A DNA stretch of 5,581 bases from Cacconaster sp045642485 (GTDB lineage Bacteria > Bacteroidota > Bacteroidia > Bacteroidales > UBA932), in assembly GCA_045642485.1 (NCBI GenBank), contig JAZUIV010000010.1:1-5581 (forward strand). The letters run 5' to 3'. Under the pieces are notes generated by a model. It had not been told where the DNA came from. It saw nothing but the letters and a program-made list of their open reading frames with translations, and did not search any database. Of the stretch, positions 1 to 5,581 are shown piece after piece (position 1 is the stretch's first letter; the number at the start of each line of letters is the position of its first letter). A program made the position numbers and the translations under genes.

Positions 1-1
1 A

Positions 2-205
2 ATACTGCTCTCGTTTAACTTCAGGACGATTATGCTGGTGCTCTTCTGCCTGCTTGACATTCCCCTCGGATATATCCTTTTTGAAATCGTCGTGTTCTCT
101 TCCATCTGCAGGATTATGATCAGGAAGCACGAACGATTATGTAGCCAATTGACAGATGATATATTATCCGAAGACCATAACCAACGCCGAATATGCCAAT
201 CGTAA
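2..205 (+). CDS. C-terminal end of a membrane protein, probable CDP-alcohol phosphatidyltransferase (partial)
   Basis: An open frame runs in from the left edge for 67 codons and ends at TAA 203-205. The visible part starts with a polar-hydrophobic turn (SFNFRT), then a strongly hydrophobic stretch of about 30 residues (from IMLVLF to VVFSSI) broken by a DIPLGY turn, which reads as one or two final membrane helices. A basic segment (RIMIRKHERLC) and an acidic, hydrophilic tail of about 20 residues follow. This resembles, from memory, the C-terminus of Bacteroidota CDP-alcohol phosphatidyltransferases, integral membrane enzymes that join a CDP-activated alcohol or diacylglycerol to an acceptor alcohol. 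The catalytic motif of that family (DGxxAR...GxxxD...D) would lie further upstream and cannot be seen, so the family call is tentative; that this is the end of a real membrane protein is more secure. Its last 13 nt overlap the next gene in another frame, suggesting co-transcription and translational coupling. Confidence 0.55.
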   Translation: MLLSFNFRTIMLVLFCLLDIPLGYILFEIVVFSSICRIMIRKHERLCSQLTDDILSEDHNQRRICQS

Positions 206-1323
206 TTAAAAAAGTCACACGCCGTCGTGAGTTGAAGGCTTTCATCAATTTCCCCGAAAAACTTTACCGCAATTGCGAGTATTATGTGCCTAAACTGTAT
301 TTCGACCAGTTCAACACCCTTTCCCCGAATCGCAACCCGGCATCTGAATTCTGCGAATCGGCTTTGTTCCTTGCTTATAAGGATGGCGTTCTCGTTGGAA
401 GGGTGGCCGCCATAGTCAACCGGAGGGCAAATGAACAGTGGAATCATCAGGAGGTACGCTTCGGGTGGTTTGATTTCGTAGATGACCGGGAAGTCTCACA
501 AGCCTTGATTCAGCAGGTTGAAGAGTTCGGCAGGCAGAGAGGGATGGACAAGATCGTCGGGCCCCTCGGTTTTACCGACTTCGACCCTGAAGGTATGCTT
601 GTGGAGGGTTTTGATGCTCCCACCACAATGGCGCTGAATTACAATTACCCATATTATCCGGAGCATATGGAGGCTCTGGGATTCAAAAAGGACGTTGACT
701 GGGTGGAATACAGGGGAAAAGTTCCGGAGGTGCGTCCGGAACGGATAGAAAGGTTGTCAAAGATAATCGAAGAGCGTGCAGGTGTTCACAGGACCGATAT
801 CAGCCGACGGTATCTTGCCAAGCCGGAGGTCTGCCACGAGTTGTTCCATCTCATCAATGAATGTTACAGGGACCTTTATGATTTCACTGTCCTGCCGGAC
901 TCTATGGCCGAGAAATATATGGGCTTCTATACGAAGGTGATTGATACGAAGTATCTGTCTTTCCTGAGAAATGAAAAGGGCGAGATGGTGGCTTTCGGGA
1001 TATCAATGCCATCCATTGTCGAAGTATTGCAGAAGACAAAAGGCAGGTTGTTCCCGTTCGGATGGCTGCGGCTGCTATGGACTCTTTTTGTCAAACACGG
1101 AGAAGGCGTCGAGATGCTCCTGGTAGGAGTGCGTCCCGATTACCTGAACACCGGAATCAACAGTATAATATTTGCAGACATCCTGGGTGAGTATATCAAG
1201 AACAATGTCAAGTGGGCCGAGACCAACGCCATACTTGAAACCAACCTCAAGAATCAGGGGCAGTTCCGTGATTATGAACACCTTATCGAAAGAAGGAGGA
1301 GGGCCTACATCAAGTCTCTGTAA
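193..1323 (+). CDS. GNAT-fold N-acyltransferase-like protein (YghO / bacterial ceramide synthase-like)
   Basis: This is a complete 376-residue soluble protein with no signal peptide or membrane helix. I recognise it as the GNAT-superfamily protein type widespread in Bacteroidota and related to E. coli YghO. Visible landmarks are an N-terminal VTRRRELKAFINFPEKLY segment (residues 8-25), a first GNAT-like half with FLAYKDGVLVGRVAAIVNR (59-77) and VRFGWFDF (88-95), a highly characteristic GPLGFTDFDPEGMLVEGFD segment (123-141), and NYPYYP (151-156). A second GNAT-like half contains LLVGVRPDYLNTGINSIIF (309-327), which resembles the acyl-CoA-binding motif A, and ETNAILETN (343-351). From memory, the Caulobacter ceramide synthase bCerS belongs to the same broad GNAT group, so N-acylation of a long-chain amine (sphinganine or 3-ketosphinganine) is a plausible but unproven role. 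The ATG at 193 is chosen because the protein begins as its relatives do; no Shine-Dalgarno is visible and the start lies inside the upstream gene. The enzyme class is fairly secure and the substrate is inferred. Confidence 0.8.
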   Translation: MPIVIKKVTRRRELKAFINFPEKLYRNCEYYVPKLYFDQFNTLSPNRNPASEFCESALFLAYKDGVLVGRVAAIVNRRANEQWNHQEVRFGWFDFVDDREVSQALIQQVEEFGRQRGMDKIVGPLGFTDFDPEGMLVEGFDAPTTMALNYNYPYYPEHMEALGFKKDVDWVEYRGKVPEVRPERIERLSKIIEERAGVHRTDISRRYLAKPEVCHELFHLINECYRDLYDFTVLPDSMAEKYMGFYTKVIDTKYLSFLRNEKGEMVAFGISMPSIVEVLQKTKGRLFPFGWLRLLWTLFVKHGEGVEMLLVGVRPDYLNTGINSIIFADILGEYIKNNVKWAETNAILETNLKNQGQFRDYEHLIERRRRAYIKSL

Positions 1324-1324
1324 T

Positions 1325-3127
1325 CTACAATTTTCGCAGGACCTGTATCACGCGCAAGTTGTCGGTATGATTTCTGACTGCGAGCCGGATATAATTCCTA
1401 CCATTGAAAGCGGCCTTTGTGCTGCAATCCTTTATCAGGACGTTTTCATCAAAAAGCCTGACCGCCAATTCCCGTGAGGAATATTTGTCCGAGACCTTGC
1501 AAAGAAAATAGTTCGCCTGCGACGGAAACACTTTCAGATAAGGGATTTTCTCCAGCTCGGCCCTGAAAAAAGCTCTCTCTTTCCGGAACAGTTCACAGGC
1601 TTTCAAATAATCCTTCCTGTAATTCTCGAATATCTGCATGAAGAATTCACCGAAGGAGTTGACATTCCATATCGGGACTTCTTTCTTAAGCCTTGATATG
1701 GCCTCAACGTCTCCGCTGGCAACAATACCCAATCTGATCCCGGGCACCCCATAACTCTTGCCAATGGACTTAACTACGAAAAGATGCGGATTGTTCCGCA
1801 ATAATTCATTATCCAATAACGATGATTCTTCATCGGCAAAATCCACGAAACTCTCATCCACTATGAATCGAACCTTTTTTTGTTTCGTCCACTCGACAAG
1901 ACCAAGCATTTCTTCCCGTGCAATGTAATTTCCTGAAGGGTTGTCAGGATTAATCAGCAATAGCGTATCTATGGGTTTGTCTGCAAAAAACGCCATCAGA
2001 TCTTTTGCGGAATAATGGAAATCTTCAGATTGTGGAATAAACGGAAGAAAATTCTCTTTATCAACGCGATTGGGATATTCTTCAAAAGTCGGTAAAACAG
2101 TCCCCAATGTACCGCTCACACCCTCCATCAACAACTTGATTAATTCCGCTGCGCCATTCCCTGCAACAATATAATCCTGTTTCACATTAAAATTTTTGGA
2201 AGCAAGAAGAGAATTGACGTTCATGCCTGACGGATAATCACATACCAGTTTCTCAAAAGAAGCTTTCATCTCATCCATCATTTTTTGCGTAGGGAAGAAC
2301 GGATTGACCAGATAACAATAGTCCAGCATTTGGGGATAACGCCAATATCCGCCATATCTTGATGTCACGGATAAGAATCTTTCCTCGCAGGACTGTGCAA
2401 ACATCCCCGACGCGATATCCAAATCCTGAACGTCGTCTATCTCATACCATTTCTCCCCGGAAAGAGGCAATGCTGTAAGAGGAGCATTGTGAAGGTGAAG
2501 AATGACCCTCAAAACCTGCTCATAATATTCATTATTGCCCATAGCGGTACAATATGCCTCCAGGAAAGGTACATAATATCTCGTTGAGAATTCCTTGCTG
2601 AATTTATAAATGTTAACGGTTTTGTAATATTGGGAGGATCTTTCATATCTGAAATCGGCTTTATCGATAAAACCGGTGATTTGACCATCCTCATCTATAG
2701 TCACGACCGTCCCGTCCATCCAATTCTCATATTTATCCACCAGTGCGATATTCGGAAACGGGTTTTCCGTCAATTTCCTGACAATGACTGGATCGAAAAT
2801 CAAATCGGACTCAAGCAAAACAGTATCCTCCGCAAGCAAATGCTCTTTTGCCAGATAGAGAGAATAAATGTTGTTGGTCCTGTCATATATCGGATTCTCG
2901 ACATACACCACAGGCGTACCCTTATATGAAGAGCCGACGTGATTCCTGACATTCTGTCCTTTATAACCGACGACCAAAACTATCCTGGAGACACCGACAT
3001 CGTGAAGACAGGCCAACGCCCTGTCAATCAGCTTTACGCCATTTACTTCCAACATACACTTGGTATTGTCGTGGGTATATTCACCCAGACGTTTTCCCAT
3101 ACCGGCAGCCAGGATTATTGCTTGCAT
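1325..3127 (-). CDS. Bifunctional fusion: LicC-like cytidylyltransferase + CobD-like PLP-dependent phospho-amino-acid decarboxylase/aminotransferase
   Basis: This 600-residue cytoplasmic protein has two catalytic domains. The N-terminal part (about residues 1-240) is a sugar-phosphate/alcohol-phosphate nucleotidyltransferase. It shows the loop LAAGMGKRLGEYT (6-18) with K23 after a PK-to-TK change, the LicC/PntC-type TNNIYSLYLAK (84-94), a metal-ligand Asp in ESD (D108), and EIDDVQDLD (229-237) for the second metal site. The C-terminal part (about 257-600) is a fold-type I class I/II PLP enzyme. It shows GNGAAELI (323-330), NPDNPSGN (393-400), DESFVDF (424-430), Schiff-base lysine K457 in SIGKSYG with R465 after it, and IRLAVRN (580-586) with R581. 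Phe in DESF, PGIRLG and the AVRN ending resemble CobD more than HisC. Likely reaction (inferred): phosphoserine or phosphothreonine to an amino-alcohol phosphate, then to its CDP derivative such as CDP-ethanolamine. An aminotransferase role is not excluded. The ATG is 4 nt after the upstream permease stop, so it is the last gene of that operon. Its GC is lower than its neighbours'. Confidence 0.88.
   Translation of the reverse strand: MQAIILAAGMGKRLGEYTHDNTKCMLEVNGVKLIDRALACLHDVGVSRIVLVVGYKGQNVRNHVGSSYKGTPVVYVENPIYDRTNNIYSLYLAKEHLLAEDTVLLESDLIFDPVIVRKLTENPFPNIALVDKYENWMDGTVVTIDEDGQITGFIDKADFRYERSSQYYKTVNIYKFSKEFSTRYYVPFLEAYCTAMGNNEYYEQVLRVILHLHNAPLTALPLSGEKWYEIDDVQDLDIASGMFAQSCEERFLSVTSRYGGYWRYPQMLDYCYLVNPFFPTQKMMDEMKASFEKLVCDYPSGMNVNSLLASKNFNVKQDYIVAGNGAAELIKLLMEGVSGTLGTVLPTFEEYPNRVDKENFLPFIPQSEDFHYSAKDLMAFFADKPIDTLLLINPDNPSGNYIAREEMLGLVEWTKQKKVRFIVDESFVDFADEESSLLDNELLRNNPHLFVVKSIGKSYGVPGIRLGIVASGDVEAISRLKKEVPIWNVNSFGEFFMQIFENYRKDYLKACELFRKERAFFRAELEKIPYLKVFPSQANYFLCKVSDKYSSRELAVRLFDENVLIKDCSTKAAFNGRNYIRLAVRNHTDNLRVIQVLRKL
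1328..2359 (-). other. Domain: CobD/HisC-like PLP enzyme (residues ~257-600 of the fusion)
   Basis: The C-terminal half starts near the RYGGYWRYP segment, where free-standing CobD-like enzymes have their N-terminal substrate loop. The PLP residues are complete: N396, D424, K457 (codon 1757-1759) and R465, with R581 as the likely carboxylate or phosphate binder. The domain length of about 345 residues fits a full CobD or HisC monomer, so this is a whole enzyme rather than a remnant. Confidence 0.75.
2423..3127 (-). other. Domain: LicC/PntC-like nucleotidyltransferase (residues ~1-235 of the fusion)
   Basis: This is the nucleotide-binding half of the fusion. The G-loop (AAGMGKR, residues 7-13), K23, D108 and D231 are all present, so the catalytic set appears intact. 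YDRTNNIYSLY (81-91) resembles choline-phosphate and aminoethylphosphonate cytidylyltransferases (LicC, PntC) more than glucose-1-phosphate enzymes. That points to a small amino-alcohol phosphate as substrate and CTP as donor; both are inferred by family resemblance. Confidence 0.75.
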
Positions 3128-3131
3128 ATTA

Positions 3132-4268
3132 TTATACTGAAGTCTTGTTATATGTCTTTACGGCAAGAAGATAGGTGAGAGCGACAAAGGCGGACAATGC
3201 TCCGACCGGGACGAGGATTTCACCGAAAGCGGCCCCTTTGAGATATGCGGCCCTCAGGCCCGAAATCAGATATCGCGCCGGAGATGTCCAGGTGGTCCAT
3301 TGCATCCACTCCTTCATACTCTCTATCGGAGTCTCGAAGCCTGACAGCTGCTGGGCGATGGTAAGGACTATTGTCGTAGTAAGTATGACGTGTATCGGCC
3401 TGGCTGATATATTTCCTATCCAGATGGTAAAAAGAATGGTCCACAAAAGGAACAGGGAGAATATGATGAAGACTCCCAAGGCGGAGCCTTTCGGGCTGAA
3501 ATCGTAAATGAAATAATACATCAGATTGATGAAAAGCAGCTCGGCCACCCCGACCAGATAGCATACAAGCGTCTTTGAAAGTACAACCTCCGAGCGGGTC
3601 ACGGGGCTCACGTTCACCAGTTCGTCAGTACCGTTGTTGCGGTCGTCTAATATGTTTGTACCGGTTATGTTGCCCCCAAGTATTGTAACGAGAGACATCA
3701 GTACGGCGGGCAGCATAAATATCAGATAGGACAAGAGCGGATTGAAAAGATTCCGGATGGAAATGAATTCGGAGCCGGCAGACAGCCTTGTTCCCGACTG
3801 CTCTGCGAACTGTTTCAGGCAGCGTTGCAACAATTCTACCACCACCTGCACACCCGTGATGGCCGAAGATATATTGACAGCATTGGCAGTGACGGAGATT
3901 CTGGTGTCGACGGCGCCTTTTGCACCGAATCTGAGCAGATTCTTTTCGCATCCTGCGGGAACCTCGATTGCGCAGTTGGCTTTACCCGCCTCAATGAAAT
4001 CCATCGCCTCCTGCAGTGTATTGCAGGTCGAAACAAGAGATACTTGTCGTGAATGTCCGATGGACTGTCCGACCATCATTGAAAGCTCCGATCTGTCATT
4101 GTCAATAATGACCACCTTGAATTCCTTGAGGGAATAGTTGATAAGCCTGGGAGAAATGCAGATGATAAACCAGGGATAAGCCAGCAACAGCAGGACAAGA
4201 GTCCTGTTGCGAAGGATCAGGCGGAGATCCTTTACTGCCATTGCAAGAAATCTGTTCAACCAAGCCAT
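3132..4268 (-). CDS. ABC-2 type transporter permease (second permease of the pair)
   Basis: This is a complete 378-residue inner-membrane protein with the YhhJ/YbhR-like ABC-2 architecture. It has a basic cytoplasmic start (MAWLNRFLAMAVKDLRLILRNR) and a first membrane helix at about 24-42. A large extracytoplasmic domain (about 45-175) follows, then five more hydrophobic segments at about 178-198, 232-252, 264-286, 293-310 and 350-370. The usual cytoplasmic ABC-2 motif (E-R-x-x-G-T-x-E-x-L) is present in divergent form as DDRNNGTDELVNVSPVTRSE (208-227). It should pair with the neighbouring permease and the ATPase to form an exporter; the substrate cannot be read from the sequence. The ATG at 4266-4268 overlaps the end of the upstream permease gene by 13 nt (coupled translation), and the TAA at 3132-3134 leaves only 4 nt before the fusion gene. 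Confidence 0.9.
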   Translation of the reverse strand: MAWLNRFLAMAVKDLRLILRNRTLVLLLLAYPWFIICISPRLINYSLKEFKVVIIDNDRSELSMMVGQSIGHSRQVSLVSTCNTLQEAMDFIEAGKANCAIEVPAGCEKNLLRFGAKGAVDTRISVTANAVNISSAITGVQVVVELLQRCLKQFAEQSGTRLSAGSEFISIRNLFNPLLSYLIFMLPAVLMSLVTILGGNITGTNILDDRNNGTDELVNVSPVTRSEVVLSKTLVCYLVGVAELLFINLMYYFIYDFSPKGSALGVFIIFSLFLLWTILFTIWIGNISARPIHVILTTTIVLTIAQQLSGFETPIESMKEWMQWTTWTSPARYLISGLRAAYLKGAAFGEILVPVGALSAFVALTYLLAVKTYNKTSV

Positions 4269-5323
4269 ACGTTATTCTTCATTCTATGATGGTCCAGAAA
4301 TGCAAATATAACTGTTGAGACACCAATGCACAAGATATCCTTCCACACGGCAAACAGGGACTGGCCTTCAATCATTATCTTACGAAAAGCATCCATAAAC
4401 CAACTGATGTAGAAAGCTTTGCTGACTTCCTGCGCCCATTGGGGCATATTCTCAACAGGAGAATAGATGCCACAAAAATAGGCTACCGGCAAAGTTATTA
4501 TACTGCTTACCAGCACTATGGCGTTGGTCTGGGAATCCGAGAAAGTCGATATCGCCGCTCCAAGCAGGATTGTTGTGATTATGAACAGCAGTACAAGTAC
4601 TGACAAATCTATGAACCGTCCCTTCAAAGGAATTTCCAATCCCCAATGTCCTGCTGCAAAGCAGCACAGAAATATCACAAAACCTATGATGACATACGGA
4701 ATGGATTTACCGGAGAGCATCTCCCATTTGTGCGCAGGAGAAGCAACAATGGAATATATGGTTCCTGTTTCCTTTTCCTTTGCGAATGATGCCGCGACGA
4801 GGATTATGACGAAATACAGCATCGCATAGCACATAAAACCCGGACCGAAGAAGAAAACGCTGAGCAGACCGGGGTTGTGCAGCATCTTGACGGATACTCC
4901 GACAGAAGAATCCTCATATTCGGTAAGGGCACTTGAAAGATAGGAACCGGCTGTGGAGCCGATGAAAGGATTCGTGGCATCGGTAAGAATCTGAATCCCG
5001 GACTCTCCCGAACCGAAAGCGGAAGGAAATACCAGAATGGCGTTGAGCCTGTCCCTGATCATCATATTCCGGCCTTCTTCAAGATTGGCAATCATTCCTT
5101 TGTATTCAAACAACGGATTGTGGTTTATCCGCTCAATGAAAGAGCGTGTCTCCTCAGAAGCGTTCGGGGCGAATGCGGCAACTTTGATTCTGTTTATGTC
5201 GATTGTCGTTGTCAAGGAGAAGATCAGCATATAAAGGACAGGAGCAAACAATATCAAGATGATTGTGTACCTGTCGCGGATAAGTTGAAGGAACTCCTTT
5301 TTTATGATTGGCAGAAGGTGCAT
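4256..5323 (-). CDS. ABC-2 type transporter permease (first permease of the pair)
   Basis: This is a complete 355-residue inner-membrane subunit of a YbhS/YhhJ-like ABC-2 exporter. The N-terminus is the familiar permease start (IIKKEFLQLIRDRYTI, residues 6-21) leading into helix 1 (about 20-38). An extracytoplasmic domain at about 40-155 follows. Further hydrophobic segments lie at about 158-180, 205-225, 240-260, 265-288 and 325-343. A canonical cytoplasmic ABC-2 motif, KEKETGTIYSIVASP (182-196), lies after the second helix, and EVSKAFYISWFMDAFRKIM (299-317) precedes the last helix. The start ATG lies 12 nt after the stop of the ATPase gene; the sequence before it (AACAAGCAATTCCT) has no Shine-Dalgarno, as is usual in Bacteroidota. 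It likely acts as a heterodimer with the downstream permease. Confidence 0.92.
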   Translation of the reverse strand: MHLLPIIKKEFLQLIRDRYTIILILFAPVLYMLIFSLTTTIDINRIKVAAFAPNASEETRSFIERINHNPLFEYKGMIANLEEGRNMMIRDRLNAILVFPSAFGSGESGIQILTDATNPFIGSTAGSYLSSALTEYEDSSVGVSVKMLHNPGLLSVFFFGPGFMCYAMLYFVIILVAASFAKEKETGTIYSIVASPAHKWEMLSGKSIPYVIIGFVIFLCCFAAGHWGLEIPLKGRFIDLSVLVLLFIITTILLGAAISTFSDSQTNAIVLVSSIITLPVAYFCGIYSPVENMPQWAQEVSKAFYISWFMDAFRKIMIEGQSLFAVWKDILCIGVSTVIFAFLDHHRMKNNVWLG

Positions 5324-5335
5324 AGGAATTGCTTG

Positions 5336-5581
5336 TTAATCTCGGAACGGGCTTGATATGAGGTCGAATACATCAAAGAAATCCGGTGAAAATCCGCTTC
5401 GCACCAGCTCATCAAGCTGTCCCATTGCCTTTATACCGCCATCAACCATTATGCACTGGCGGTCGCAATACATCGCCTCATCCATGTTGTGAGTGGTCAC
5501 CAGTATAGCAGAGCCACTATGCGCATACGATGTTATGGTTTCCCACATCTTGTCGCAAGTTTCGGCATCCACACCACTTGT
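5336..5581 (-). CDS. ABC transporter ATP-binding protein, C-terminal end (partial, cut by window edge)
   Basis: The open frame enters from the right edge and ends at TAA 5336-5338, giving 81 visible residues. The first codons read T-S-G-V-D-A-E, the D-loop that directly follows Walker B in ABC ATPases (normally DEPTSGVDP). About 30 residues later, LVTTHNMDEAMYCDR contains the H-loop histidine, and CIMVDGGIKAMGQLDEL is the usual last part of the nucleotide-binding domain. Walker A, the Q-loop and the LSGGQ signature lie beyond the window. The apparent start at GTG 5570-5572 is not a real start, because the conserved frame continues through it. It sits 12 nt before the first permease and should be the motor of this exporter; further genes of the operon (for example an HlyD-like adaptor) may lie beyond the edge. 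Confidence 0.93.
   Translation of the reverse strand, partial: TSGVDAETCDKMWETITSYAHSGSAILVTTHNMDEAMYCDRQCIMVDGGIKAMGQLDELVRSGFSPDFFDVFDLISSPFRD

Noticed and set aside
1337..1345. Short inverted repeat caggacctg just past the convergent stops, considered as a bidirectional terminator
   Set aside because: The stem is four pairs with a one-base centre and cannot fold as a hairpin; no stable stem with a T-run was seen nearby.
1172..1477. Plus-strand open frame of 101 codons crossing the convergent junction
   Set aside because: It overlaps the end of the GNAT-like gene in another frame and runs antisense into the fusion gene; its translation is low-complexity shadow sequence with no domain.
1325..3127. 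Phosphonate (aminoethylphosphonate) pathway by analogy with PntC-transaminase fusions
   Set aside because: No phosphoenolpyruvate mutase or phosphonopyruvate decarboxylase gene is visible in the window, and the PLP domain looks CobD-like; kept only as a less likely alternative.
3220..3564. Minus-strand open frame of 114 codons within the second permease
   Set aside because: It is the permease sequence read out of frame, rich in Arg and His, and without plausible structure.
3742..4137. Plus-strand open frame of 131 codons antisense to the second permease
   Set aside because: The minus-strand permease is a clear family member across this stretch; the antisense frame shows no recognisable motif and is a by-product of its codon usage.
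5336..5572. GTG at 5570-5572 as the start of a small separate protein
   Set aside because: The frame stays open to the window edge and the preceding codons (T-S-G) complete an ABC D-loop, so this is the tail of a longer ATPase.

Overview
The window looks like chromosomal DNA of a Bacteroidota bacterium, most likely a gut-type Bacteroidales. The basis is the style of the proteins (I recognise the ~376-residue GNAT-like protein and the nucleotidyltransferase/PLP-enzyme fusion as forms common in that group), the absence of recognisable Shine-Dalgarno sequences before the starts, and mid-range base composition. No species can be named from the sequence alone.

Layout. The plus strand (left) carries the last 67 codons of a membrane protein, probably a CDP-alcohol phosphatidyltransferase. 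Its end overlaps by 13 nt the start of a 376-residue GNAT-fold acyltransferase-like protein of the YghO/bacterial ceramide synthase-like type. The minus strand (right to left) carries a compact operon: the C-terminal end of an ABC transporter ATPase cut by the window edge, two ABC-2 permeases that overlap each other by 13 nt, and, 4 nt further on, a 600-residue fusion of a LicC-like cytidylyltransferase to a CobD-like PLP enzyme. The two gene groups converge, and their stop codons are one base apart. There is no intergenic stretch longer than 12 nt, so no promoter, RNA gene, repeat or terminator is called; promoters for both groups must lie outside the window.

How the genes may work together (inference). 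The fusion enzyme has the parts needed to decarboxylate an O-phospho-amino acid (phosphoserine or phosphothreonine) to an amino-alcohol phosphate and to activate it with CTP, giving for example CDP-ethanolamine. A CDP-alcohol phosphotransferase is the type of enzyme that uses such a donor, and a ceramide synthase-like acyltransferase would supply an acceptor lipid. The window may therefore be part of a sphingolipid or phospholipid head-group locus, with the ABC transporter exporting the product or something unrelated. The opposed transcription and the lower GC of the fusion gene are reasons for caution. The fusion could equally supply a polysaccharide decoration pathway.
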